DNA from: a virus
Strand: one strand, 5' to 3'
Length of the DNA stretch: 35,496 nt
Virus record (IMG/VR): IMGVR_UViG_3300035070_000839
Location: 1-35,496 of that record
The notes below the pieces were generated by a model. The model did no database searches. It was not told where the DNA came from and saw nothing but the letters and a program-made list of their open reading frames with translations. Both the position numbers and the translations under genes were made by a program. Below, piece by piece: positions 9,890-18,830 of this stretch; positions within the stretch are counted from its first letter, which is position 1, and the number at the start of each line of letters is the position of its first letter.

Positions 9890-10306
9890 ATGGGTTGGTT
9901 TAGTGATTTTAAAGATGAGTATATTGATCCTATAGTGGATAATCCTGTTGGAGAATTTGTAGGAGAAGTTTTACTTGGTGTAGAAAGTGATGATAAACCA
10001 AAAAAAAGTAATGAAGATAAAATAGATGAAATCTATAGTTTTATGGAAGCTCAATTAGAAGAAGACAATAAAATAAGTGCTACAAGAGTTAAAGCATCTG
10101 CAGGAGACACTGCAGTTCCTAAAATAAATTTAAGCAAAGAATTAAGAGCTACAGACTACGCTAACATGCAAGTTCCCTCAGGTCAAAAAGTAGATTTTAA
10201 ACTGTTACAAGAAAATGCAAAAAGACAAAAAAGATTATATTCATTGGAACAATTTTTAATTAGTTCTGACAGATATAATTCTAAATATAAAAGAGAGAAA
10301 GTATAA
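9890..10306 (+). CDS. Hypothetical late protein (138 aa)
   Basis: This small late protein of unknown function begins MGWFSDFKDEYIDPIVDNPV. It has a mostly acidic middle and a basic C-terminal end (QKRLYSLEQFLISSDRYNSK). The start is clear, with AGGAGG 5 nt before the ATG, 9 bp after the upstream stop. The stop overlaps the next ATG as TAATG, so it is coupled to the 202-residue gene. It sits among the presumed virion genes, so a minor structural or chaperone role is plausible. No motif supports anything more specific. Confidence 0.7.
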   Translation: MGWFSDFKDEYIDPIVDNPVGEFVGEVLLGVESDDKPKKSNEDKIDEIYSFMEAQLEEDNKISATRVKASAGDTAVPKINLSKELRATDYANMQVPSGQKVDFKLLQENAKRQKRLYSLEQFLISSDRYNSKYKREKV

Positions 10307-10914
10307 TGCAAACAACACCTCCTATGCCTGAAAAACAGCAAGGTTCTAAAATAGATGCTGAGATTGATCCATTAGCTTTTCCTACGCCTGGACAATCTTT
10401 GACAGATGAACCTGGTCGTGCTAGCTTTGAACAACCACCAAGAGAAAATGATCCAGAAGCTGTTATCGCTGATATAAAAAGATATGTTTCTCAACCAGAG
10501 GTATCTGAAGAATTAGTAGCTCAGATGGCTTCAGGTTTTCCTGTAGAAATTATAGTTAACATGTTTGTTAAAGGCGGTGTAGCTGAAGGAAAATTTTCTG
10601 TAGATGTTGCAGAAATAGTAAAACCTGCATTAGCTATTATGCTTATGGTGATGGGGGTAGAAGCAGGCGTACCTGTAACTCCTTTTGCAGATGGACCTAT
10701 GGAAGAAGAAGAAAACATACAAGATAGAGTAAAAAGAAATATGAATAACCTAGACCCTGAATTAGCTTCTGAAATAAGAGCAGGGGAAGGTGAAGCAAGA
10801 CTAGCCAAACTTGAAGAAGAAATAACTTCTAGAACAGCAGCTAGAGATAAAATAAATTCAATGGAACAACCTGTAGAATCAGATGGTTCATTTTTAGAAA
10901 TGGAAGGAGAATAA
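10306..10914 (+). CDS. Hypothetical late protein (202 aa) with hydrophobic segment
   Basis: Function is not recognised. Residues 1-50 are Pro/Glu-rich and probably disordered. Residues 60-95 are helical. Residues 103-123 (IVKPALAIMLMVMGVEAGVP) form a hydrophobic segment that could cross or enter a membrane. The remainder is acidic and coiled (IQDRVKRNMNNLDPELASEI, then EARLAKLEEEITSRTAARDK). The start overlaps the preceding stop (TAATG). The following gene uses an AAGGAG site inside this gene's 3' end. Context suggests a virion or ejection accessory protein. A membrane-active helix would fit DNA ejection, but that is inference. Confidence 0.65.
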   Translation: MQTTPPMPEKQQGSKIDAEIDPLAFPTPGQSLTDEPGRASFEQPPRENDPEAVIADIKRYVSQPEVSEELVAQMASGFPVEIIVNMFVKGGVAEGKFSVDVAEIVKPALAIMLMVMGVEAGVPVTPFADGPMEEEENIQDRVKRNMNNLDPELASEIRAGEGEARLAKLEEEITSRTAARDKINSMEQPVESDGSFLEMEGE

Positions 10915-10915
10915 A

Positions 10916-13135
10916 ATGAGTGCGTTTTCATTCGCAGGAGGATTTGCTAAAAGACTTGGAGAAAGGCAGGATGCTGAAAGAAAAGCAAAAGCTGCGGCTG
11001 CAGAACAGGAAGCAGAAGATCAAAGATATCTTAAAAGGATTCTTTTATCAAATAAAGGTAAATTGGATGTAGCTGAGGCTAAAATAAAGGCAGACCAAGA
11101 TGCGGCAGAGAAAGAATTAAAAGTAAATGATTTTATAATAGACAACAAAAACTACAATCCTTTTGGAAATGAAGCATTATCTAATACAAATAAAAGTTTT
11201 TTCTTTGCAGGTGGTTTAGAAAAGTTAAGAAATATGACTGATGATGATAAGAAAGTAGTTAATAAACATATAAAAGATAACCCTGATGATCCACAAGTAC
11301 AAAAATTTATGTCTAATGTATCAGGCGGAGGAACTGCATGGTTAGCAGGGAATACTACCGTAACACAAGATGGAAAACAAGTTAGAAAATTAGCATTTGA
11401 GGGAACAGGTATTAATGTTCTTGATGATTTAATAATGAATAGTCTTACTAGTGAAGATTATAGAGCAAGACAAAAAAGATTATCTAAATATAATACCGAG
11501 TTATTTGCCTACTCTACAGACAATGGTCAATCTTACTTTATAAATGCACCAGATAAAATTCCTCAAAATGCAGATCAAGATAGTATATTTAAAATAGATA
11601 AAACTTTTTTTGGAGAGGAAAAGATTGCAGATAGATACCAAGAAGCACTAAGCAAGAATAAAGACGGTTCTGTTCCTAGACTATTATATGAAGGAGCATC
11701 ATTATATAATCTTTTACAAACAGAAGGAGCTAGTTCACAAAAAGTTGCTGAATTGTTTACAGAATTTATAAACCCTAAAAACAATGCTAATTTTAGAATA
11801 TCAAGTTTACCTGAAAACGAATATAAAGATTATGAATTAAAATTTTTAAACGATAATCCTATAGAAGGTAGATGGGTTACAGATGATAGCATGATAGTAG
11901 ACGTTATAGAAGGTTATACTTTAAGAAATTATGATTTTGATGGTAGGTCAGTTGTTAGTGGTCCAGAACCTGTAGATAATGATTTTTTAGAAGGTTTAAG
12001 GTCTTTAAATCAATTTACAGATGCTTTTGGCATATACTCTGCCAGACTTAAAAATATAGATGCTAACATACTTGATCTAAGGGGTGCAGGTGTTCCTTTT
12101 GTTACTCCAGGAACTTACGGTGAAGCTATTCAAAAATGGATACTTGGAGCTATTCCTCAAGGAGAAAATGTCTCTCCTTTATTTAAAAATGCTGCAGATA
12201 ATATTACAGAAATGCTTAAAGGTATGTTAGGTGACGTTCAAAATATAACAGAAGCTGTTATTAGGTATGGTGACAATGATACATTTAGTGCAAGGTCTTA
12301 TTATAGTAAAAGTGGTAATGAAGGTGAGGATAATAAAAGATTAGCTAGGGCAAGAGAGTTAGGTATTAATCTTGACCAAAAATTTACTAGGGCTGAATAT
12401 AATGAGTATGTAGAATCAATAAAAGGCATTAAAGACATTAGAAAAAAAATGTTAGCAGGGCAAGCTTTAAGCCCTCTTGAAAGACGAAAAGCAACTTTAA
12501 TATCTATGGCTTATACCTATGCATCATTTATTCAAGGAGGTAGTGGAGGAACTAGAACTGTTTCTGATGCTGACGTTCTTTTTGCGTTAAGAGCTTTAGG
12601 AGCAGAAAGTTTTGATGCAGGAATAAATACTAATACAATGAATGATATTATAAGAATTTTTGATGATAAGGTAAAAGATATAACAAGAAGAGGTATATCT
12701 AATAATTTTATAACAAAAAATTCAGCTAATCTTTCTAGACCAAAAGAAGTTCAAAATGTAGTAAATAGCATGATTCAAAATGTAGGAGAAAACGACATAC
12801 GCAGTTATACTGCTTACGTTGGTGGTAATGATCTTTATATAGCAGATATACGTTTACAAGATGCTATGATAAGAAACTCTGTAACTTATTCTCAAAGAGA
12901 AGCTGAAGAACAAGTTTGGGAACAGTATTCTACTAATGAAGAGTTACGAAACCAAATAGAAGAAGAGTATACAAACCTAGAAAACCTAGATGCTAATAGT
13001 CCTATTATGATAGATAAAGTACAAAACCTTATAGAAACTTATACAATATTAGCAGGTGCAAGCTCAAGTGCTAGTGAGGAACAAAAAGCAGAATTTAAAG
13101 CTAAAAGAAAAAAATTACTAGATAAATTAAAATAA
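10916..13135 (+). CDS. Probable internal virion/ejection protein (739 aa)
   Basis: A large late protein with an N-terminal Phe/Gly-rich start (MSAFSFAGGFAKRLGERQDA), then a strongly charged Ala/Lys/Glu coiled coil to about residue 75, then a long mixed globular region. No signal peptide or catalytic motif is recognised. Its size and position after the tail genes, just before a 1576-residue protein, parallel the internal-core genes of podoviruses (the gp14-gp16 region of T7). That parallel is positional only. The AAGGAG site lies 6 nt from the ATG. Confidence 0.6.
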   Translation: MSAFSFAGGFAKRLGERQDAERKAKAAAAEQEAEDQRYLKRILLSNKGKLDVAEAKIKADQDAAEKELKVNDFIIDNKNYNPFGNEALSNTNKSFFFAGGLEKLRNMTDDDKKVVNKHIKDNPDDPQVQKFMSNVSGGGTAWLAGNTTVTQDGKQVRKLAFEGTGINVLDDLIMNSLTSEDYRARQKRLSKYNTELFAYSTDNGQSYFINAPDKIPQNADQDSIFKIDKTFFGEEKIADRYQEALSKNKDGSVPRLLYEGASLYNLLQTEGASSQKVAELFTEFINPKNNANFRISSLPENEYKDYELKFLNDNPIEGRWVTDDSMIVDVIEGYTLRNYDFDGRSVVSGPEPVDNDFLEGLRSLNQFTDAFGIYSARLKNIDANILDLRGAGVPFVTPGTYGEAIQKWILGAIPQGENVSPLFKNAADNITEMLKGMLGDVQNITEAVIRYGDNDTFSARSYYSKSGNEGEDNKRLARARELGINLDQKFTRAEYNEYVESIKGIKDIRKKMLAGQALSPLERRKATLISMAYTYASFIQGGSGGTRTVSDADVLFALRALGAESFDAGINTNTMNDIIRIFDDKVKDITRRGISNNFITKNSANLSRPKEVQNVVNSMIQNVGENDIRSYTAYVGGNDLYIADIRLQDAMIRNSVTYSQREAEEQVWEQYSTNEELRNQIEEEYTNLENLDANSPIMIDKVQNLIETYTILAGASSSASEEQKAEFKAKRKKLLDKLK

Positions 13136-13144
13136 GGATAGAAT

Positions 13145-16100
13145 ATGGAAGAGGAAGAAGAAGTAGTATCTGAAGTAGAAACTGTTACAGAAGAAACACC
13201 TGAAGTAGAAACTGTTACAGAAGAAACACCTGAAGTAGAAACTGTTACAGAAGAAAATACATTGCCTAATCAAATAGCAAATATGTTTCGTAAAACAGGT
13301 AAAGATGTTTTAGGTCTTCAAACTAGATTAACTTCAGAACCTGATTTAGTATACGATCCTTTACTTAAAGAAGTAGCTAGACGTAGAGATGGTTTTAATA
13401 AAGAAGGTAGAAAAAGTCCTTTTGCTACTAAGGATGGTGAATTTGATGTTCAAGGAGCTACATTTGATGCTTATGGATCATTAAGTAAAAATCAAAAAGA
13501 AGCTATTAATAGAGATGAAATGTATAGTGTAATAGAAGAAAAACTACAAGACGTAGGTCCTTACTATACTTTTGATTATGATAGAGAAAGCTCAGATAAA
13601 ATCCTTACACCACGTTTTAGAAGTGCGGAAAGAAGTGCGGTAACTGCTGTAGGCGAAGGAGTTAGGGCAGGCGTTAAGGGATTGTTTGAAATAGGTGAAA
13701 TAGGTGTAGGGCTTACTGGTGAGTTTATAGACTTATTTAATACTCCATCTGAAATGGCAAGGTTTTTAGATGATAGAGTAAAATATCAAAATTATCCTAA
13801 AATAGGTTCAAGAGTAGAGCCAGGAGAATATGGAACTGCAAACCTTACCCAAGAAGAAATTAAAAATTTTGGACCTTTAGCACAGTTTACTGTAAAAAGA
13901 AAAATAACAGAAGAAAGTAAAAATAATATGGTAAGTCAAATGTACTTTAATTTACCAGATGATATAAAAGATAGTATAGGCGACATAGATGATTATGAAG
14001 AGATATTAGGTTTAAATAAATTTGGAGGACCTTTATCAGGAGTTGTTGAAGGTATAGGAAAAACTCAAGATGCTTTAGGGGCTGTAGGTTTAGGCGATCA
14101 AATAAGTGTAGAGTTTAATTTACAAGGTAATCTTGATAGGGGTGAAAGAGACGCAGCTAATTTAATTGCAGAATTTGTAACTAGTATGACTGTATTTGAT
14201 GATGTTCCAAAATATTTTCTAGGTAAAAGTTTAAGAGAATCAACAGAAACAGGTATATCAAAAGGTTTAATAAGAGCAGCGGATGGTGGTATTATTGATC
14301 TCGACACATATACATTTAATTACATAAAAGAAAACTTATCAGATGCAAAAGGGTTTGACAGAACTGTTAGTTATTTGCTTGCCCCATTAATTAGGCAAGG
14401 CATGTTAATGGGTTATGAAGGTTCAGGAACTAAAATAACAAAAGCAAGAGCTTTACAATACATTAACAATAATCCTAGTTTAATAAAACCTGTGCTTACA
14501 TATAGTTTTATGGCAGCTACTATGGCTGACTTTATAGAAAATACAGCAAATCAAGAAAGATATGATTTTATGGGTATGGACTTATTTAAATCTTCTACAT
14601 TAGAAGGTAGTCCTATAGCATCAACTCTAGGGACTATAGCAGCATTTATAACTGCTCCTACTACAGCTCATATTTTATGGAATACAAATGCCGCAGGAAG
14701 CTTTTTAGATGTAATGAGAGTGCTTCCTAGAAAACTTTCAGGTAATAACGAAGGTCTTGATAAAATTATTGAGTTCTGGTCAAGCCCTATAGATGACATA
14801 ATAGCAGGAAGAGCAGGTATAAGTTCTGAATATTACGCAAGTTTATCTCCTACCGAAAAGGCTGCTACTGATAAACTACTTAAAGACAAAGCATCTAGAA
14901 ATTTTATAATTAACATGGTAACAGCCATGAGAAGAAACAGAGATGAAAACCCTGAATTGTATAATGCAGGAAGAGCACACTTCTTTGAAATGATAGAACT
15001 GATGGACAACGTAGCAGGTAGGTTACGTGAAATTGTAGACCCTAAGACTGGTAAACCAAAATATCAAGAAGACTTTATAAAGTCTATAACAGAATTAACT
15101 TTTGGTGAAATTTTAGGTATGCCATTAATAAAAGGTTTAGAACAAAATCTTGCTGCAGGAGGAAGTAGTGTAGCATTAAGTCCAGGAGGCAATCCTGCAA
15201 AAGCAATAGTAAATCAAAACGATCAATCTGTAATGTTATCTGCTGCTAAAGATAAATCAACTAGAACAGCTATAGTATTAGATATGATACTAAAAGATAT
15301 AGTTCAATCTGAAGGGTTTGATGCAACTAATGTAGTGAATCAAAACATAATTACTTTAAGAAATTGGGCAAGAACAACTGTAGAAGAAAATGCAAAGAAG
15401 ATTGATGAAAGAAGATATATTGTCGAGGAGCTAACAAAAAATGATAATTCAGGAAATCTTGCAAATGACGTACCAAGAGTCGAAGAAGAAGTAGCAGGAG
15501 GTATGAATAGAGATGATTCTATTAAGTCTTTTAATGGTGAAGAATATATAGAGACTACAAAAGTTGATCCTAGGTTAGCACCTGATGAAAGCACTAATAA
15601 AATATCAAGTACACAAAGATATAATGCAACTGTGGAAACTGAAGGAAACACTAAAACAATTATTAATTATATCTTAGATAGATTAGTTGATACAAAAGCA
15701 GGTTTATATGATGAAGCTTTTACTGTTAACGGAAAAGAATTAATACTTTCTGAAAATAGTTTTCAAGGATTACTTAAAAAATTTAGAGAAGGTGAAAGTC
15801 AAAAAACAGGCGGTGCAGGTACAGATTTAAGACCTAGGCATACATATAGTGCAAGGCTTGATTTTAATAAAGGCAAAAAAATAGAACGTACATTTGATCC
15901 TGTAAATGTAACAGAAGCATTAGAAGGTTTTGATGGTCAAGCAAATGCAGCAATAATAAAATTGAAGATGAAGCTAGAAGATGCAGTAAGTGAAACTCAA
16001 CAAAATAAAATTAATAAAGAAATAAAAAAAATAGAAGCACAAAGAGCTGTAGTTAAAACAAGATTACAAAACAACGATCCTGTTGTAAATAACAGAGAAT

Positions 16101-17875
16101 TAACTAATATATTTAGTGATGAAACTTTTGATTTTTTTGATTATAAATATTTTAAATTTCAAGATATAAACAGAGAAAGAGGTTTACTAGCACAGGCTGT
16201 TTCTAAAAGACAAGCTAAAGATATAAATAAAGTAACAGATTTAGATGCATTTAATTTTATTATGGATAATGTAACAGATTTATTTTCAGAAGTTCCAGAA
16301 AATTTACTTAATGCAAATATCTACTTTAGGGACAACGTTGCACCTGTAATAAAATCTAGGACAGGAAATACATATATACAAAATCAAGGAACAGGTCAAA
16401 GTTTAATGGATGAGAAAGATGTTCTTTTAAATCTTTTGAACGACATGGAAGGTGATGCTTTTGTTAGAATTGTAAATCAAGTAATAAAAGAATCTGAAGT
16501 AGCAGACGTACCATTTCAATTACACAAGTATGTTGATGGTGTAAAGACAGATGAAATTTATGATGCAGACTTAGGAGAATCTATAACAAGAGTTATTTTA
16601 GAAAGACTTGCTATAAAAAATCTACTAGACAAAGGGGATAGTAGTTATAAAAACTTACAAGAAACAATAGAATATATAGAAATGAACACAGACTGGATGC
16701 CACAAGGCACTTATGCTAAAATAGCTGCATTAAAAAATGATGGTCCTAAAACAGAAGTTAAATCAGAATATCAAAAAAGTTTAGAAAAAGTTGAACAACG
16801 TTCAGTAGACAGAGAAGTAGCAAGAGATATGGAAGATTTAAAACAAAGTTTTGAAGGAATAGCACAACCCTCTACAAGCACTCAGCAATTAATACAAGGA
16901 TTACAATTAGAAAAAAGAAATTTAGCAGAGGAAAGTTTAGAAATAAACGAAGAGTTTACCACTATTGCAGATCAAATAAAAAATTTAAAAGGTCCTGAAA
17001 GAGAGGCTGCAAGATTTACTATATATAGAGGTTTATTAGATGAATACTTTGATCTTGATACAGGCGGTATGAAAATGGTACCAGTTACGTTTGGTGGTGA
17101 ACAAATTCAAGTTCCTGCAATATTTGAAGTTATGAAAAAAAATGGAGAGGTAATAGCAGATTTAATTGGACCAAAGGCAGTAGATGATTTAGCTTTCTTA
17201 ACTCAATTCCATACTGCTATGGTAAATTCTGTAGCTAAACCTGTTTTAGATATGTCACAAAGAAGTAGAGGTAAAAATATTTTTAACCCTAGTAGTGTAG
17301 ACCCACTTTCTATACTAAGTGAACAGAGAAGACCTGCAGCTATATTAAATCCTCAAGAACAATTATATTACCGACAGTTTGCTCCAGAAGGAAATAGGGT
17401 AGGTTACTCAGGAGTGTCTCCAGAATCTACTTCACAGGTTTTAGGTTCAAGATTCTATAACATGGCTAGAGGTTTTGTAAGTCCACAGTTTGTTGCTATA
17501 GAATTTTATATTAAATCATTGCCTCAGGGACAAGTAAAATTAATTGAAAACATGTTACAACAAGGACCTGAAGCAGCAGGGGTATTTAAAGATATGTTCT
17601 TTGATGGTAACTATTCTGCAGGTATAGGTGTAAGAAGAAGACTTACAAATATGACATTTGCAGTAGCTATCAATGGAGCAGCAGACCCTATGCAATTTAA
17701 TGAAGAAGATAGTATAATAGACTTCTCTGCGTTCCGTAATAAAGATGGTACTGAACTTTCTCAAGATCAAAAACAACAGCTTGCAGGAGAGTTAATACAA
17801 TACGTTAGCAGCATAAGTGATGAGGAATTAATTGCATTTTTAGAATCAGGAGAAATGCAAAAAGAAGCAGGTTAA
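13145..17875 (+). CDS. Giant late protein, probable internal virion/ejection protein (1576 aa)
   Basis: This is the second longest gene in the window. The N-terminus is very acidic and carries an exact decapeptide repeat EVETVTEETP (two copies plus a diverged third). Then come globular and helical regions. A segment near residues 460-520 is more hydrophobic (FMAATMADFIE, then IASTLGTIAAFITAPTTAHI) and could be membrane-active. Coiled-coil-like charged stretches lie near residues 930-980 and 1200-1300. No lytic transglycosylase or polymerase motif was identified. By size and place as the last of the large late genes it resembles T7 gp16-type ejection proteins, but no sequence signature confirms it. 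The exported-protein gene follows after 19 bp. Confidence 0.6.
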   Translation: MEEEEEVVSEVETVTEETPEVETVTEETPEVETVTEENTLPNQIANMFRKTGKDVLGLQTRLTSEPDLVYDPLLKEVARRRDGFNKEGRKSPFATKDGEFDVQGATFDAYGSLSKNQKEAINRDEMYSVIEEKLQDVGPYYTFDYDRESSDKILTPRFRSAERSAVTAVGEGVRAGVKGLFEIGEIGVGLTGEFIDLFNTPSEMARFLDDRVKYQNYPKIGSRVEPGEYGTANLTQEEIKNFGPLAQFTVKRKITEESKNNMVSQMYFNLPDDIKDSIGDIDDYEEILGLNKFGGPLSGVVEGIGKTQDALGAVGLGDQISVEFNLQGNLDRGERDAANLIAEFVTSMTVFDDVPKYFLGKSLRESTETGISKGLIRAADGGIIDLDTYTFNYIKENLSDAKGFDRTVSYLLAPLIRQGMLMGYEGSGTKITKARALQYINNNPSLIKPVLTYSFMAATMADFIENTANQERYDFMGMDLFKSSTLEGSPIASTLGTIAAFITAPTTAHILWNTNAAGSFLDVMRVLPRKLSGNNEGLDKIIEFWSSPIDDIIAGRAGISSEYYASLSPTEKAATDKLLKDKASRNFIINMVTAMRRNRDENPELYNAGRAHFFEMIELMDNVAGRLREIVDPKTGKPKYQEDFIKSITELTFGEILGMPLIKGLEQNLAAGGSSVALSPGGNPAKAIVNQNDQSVMLSAAKDKSTRTAIVLDMILKDIVQSEGFDATNVVNQNIITLRNWARTTVEENAKKIDERRYIVEELTKNDNSGNLANDVPRVEEEVAGGMNRDDSIKSFNGEEYIETTKVDPRLAPDESTNKISSTQRYNATVETEGNTKTIINYILDRLVDTKAGLYDEAFTVNGKELILSENSFQGLLKKFREGESQKTGGAGTDLRPRHTYSARLDFNKGKKIERTFDPVNVTEALEGFDGQANAAIIKLKMKLEDAVSETQQNKINKEIKKIEAQRAVVKTRLQNNDPVVNNRELTNIFSDETFDFFDYKYFKFQDINRERGLLAQAVSKRQAKDINKVTDLDAFNFIMDNVTDLFSEVPENLLNANIYFRDNVAPVIKSRTGNTYIQNQGTGQSLMDEKDVLLNLLNDMEGDAFVRIVNQVIKESEVADVPFQLHKYVDGVKTDEIYDADLGESITRVILERLAIKNLLDKGDSSYKNLQETIEYIEMNTDWMPQGTYAKIAALKNDGPKTEVKSEYQKSLEKVEQRSVDREVARDMEDLKQSFEGIAQPSTSTQQLIQGLQLEKRNLAEESLEINEEFTTIADQIKNLKGPEREAARFTIYRGLLDEYFDLDTGGMKMVPVTFGGEQIQVPAIFEVMKKNGEVIADLIGPKAVDDLAFLTQFHTAMVNSVAKPVLDMSQRSRGKNIFNPSSVDPLSILSEQRRPAAILNPQEQLYYRQFAPEGNRVGYSGVSPESTSQVLGSRFYNMARGFVSPQFVAIEFYIKSLPQGQVKLIENMLQQGPEAAGVFKDMFFDGNYSAGIGVRRRLTNMTFAVAINGAADPMQFNEEDSIIDFSAFRNKDGTELSQDQKQQLAGELIQYVSSISDEELIAFLESGEMQKEAG
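13172..13261 (+). repeat. 30-bp tandem repeat, three units
   Basis: Two identical units (13172-13201 and 13202-13231) and a third that diverges only in its last bases (13232-13261). They encode EVETVTEETP, EVETVTEETP and EVETVTEENT. Perfect identity of the first two suggests recent slippage, so copy number may vary between strains. Confidence 0.9.
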
Positions 17876-17894
17876 TTAACGATAGGAGATTGTT

Positions 17895-18830
17895 GTGATT
17901 AAAAACCTACGAGAGTATGCTATTATGGGAATAGCATTGATATCTGTTAGTAGCCTCCTACTAGCTGAAGACTCTAACATAACTAATACAACTACAAGCA
18001 CTGTAACTAGTACAAATACAAATAATAATACCAATAATAATACAATCAATAGTACATCAGTTGCAACAAATAATAATAACAATGTAAATACTAGCACCAT
18101 AACTACGACTGCTACAAACAACAATACTACAACTAGTACAAGCAATGTAACATCTGACATTACTCAGACACAAAACGTAACAAACAATACTACTAGTGCT
18201 ATAACTAGTAACTCGACAGCAAGCAATACAAACCTAAATACAAATAACAGCACTAACTTAAACACTAATAATTCTACAAGCACTTCTTCTGTATCTACAG
18301 AAAATATAAACACAAATACAAATCAGAATACCAATATAAATAATAATAATAATACTAGTGTATCTAGAAATGACTCTACACAGAAGGTAACACAAAGAAT
18401 TAAAACTGCTCCTCCCTCCGCTATAGCTCCTTCTATAATGTCATATTCCCAAGACCTATGCACCACAGGAGCTAGTTCAGCAGTCCAGACTCAGTTCTTT
18501 GGTGTATCTACTGGTAGAAGTGTACGAGACGAAAACTGCGAAAGATTGAAAAACTCTAAGGCTCTGTATGACATGGGGATGAAAGTAGCTGCTGTAGCCT
18601 TACTCTGTGAAAATCCTGGCGTGTGGAGATCAATGATGCAAGCAGGCACACCTTGTCCGTATAAAGGCAAAATAGGTGAAGAAGCACGTATTGCTTGGGA
18701 ACAAAACCCAGAAGAAAGACCTGACTGGGAAGACGTAAAAAAAGAACTTGCTACACATGAATTTAAAGCCTACACTAAACCAAAGTTCTGTAAAAAATAT
18801 CCTACACATAAGATATGTACAGACTCTTAA
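17895..18830 (+). CDS. Exported Asn/Thr-rich protein with six-Cys C-terminal domain (311 aa)
   Basis: GTG start with AGGAG 6 nt upstream. Residues 1-25 form a Sec signal peptide: basic MIKNLREY, hydrophobic IMGIALISVSSLLLA, likely cleavage before EDS. Residues of about 28-165 are low-complexity Asn/Thr/Ser. The C-terminal 120 residues form a separate domain with six Cys (in DLCTT, ENCER, LLCEN, TPCPY, KFCKK, KICTD), well suited to periplasmic disulphides. Its core (MGMKVAAVALLCENPGVW, then TPCPYKGKIG) resembles C-terminal domains I recall from marine phage hypothetical proteins. It overlaps the next exported-protein gene by 16 bp, so the two are co-expressed. The molecular role is unknown; a virion-surface or envelope-acting protein are both possible. 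Confidence 0.75.
   Translation: MIKNLREYAIMGIALISVSSLLLAEDSNITNTTTSTVTSTNTNNNTNNNTINSTSVATNNNNNVNTSTITTTATNNNTTTSTSNVTSDITQTQNVTNNTTSAITSNSTASNTNLNTNNSTNLNTNNSTSTSSVSTENINTNTNQNTNINNNNNTSVSRNDSTQKVTQRIKTAPPSAIAPSIMSYSQDLCTTGASSAVQTQFFGVSTGRSVRDENCERLKNSKALYDMGMKVAAVALLCENPGVWRSMMQAGTPCPYKGKIGEEARIAWEQNPEERPDWEDVKKELATHEFKAYTKPKFCKKYPTHKICTDS

Noticed and set aside
17876-18160. - strand frame of almost pure Val/Leu opposite the Asn/Thr-rich region
   Set aside because: It is the antisense of ACA/AAT-type codon repeats. The low complexity is inherited from the real gene.
17980-18360. Repetitive AT-rich tract resembling a repeat array
   Set aside because: There is no constant repeat or spacer length. 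It is codon-level low complexity in an Asn/Thr tract, not a CRISPR array.
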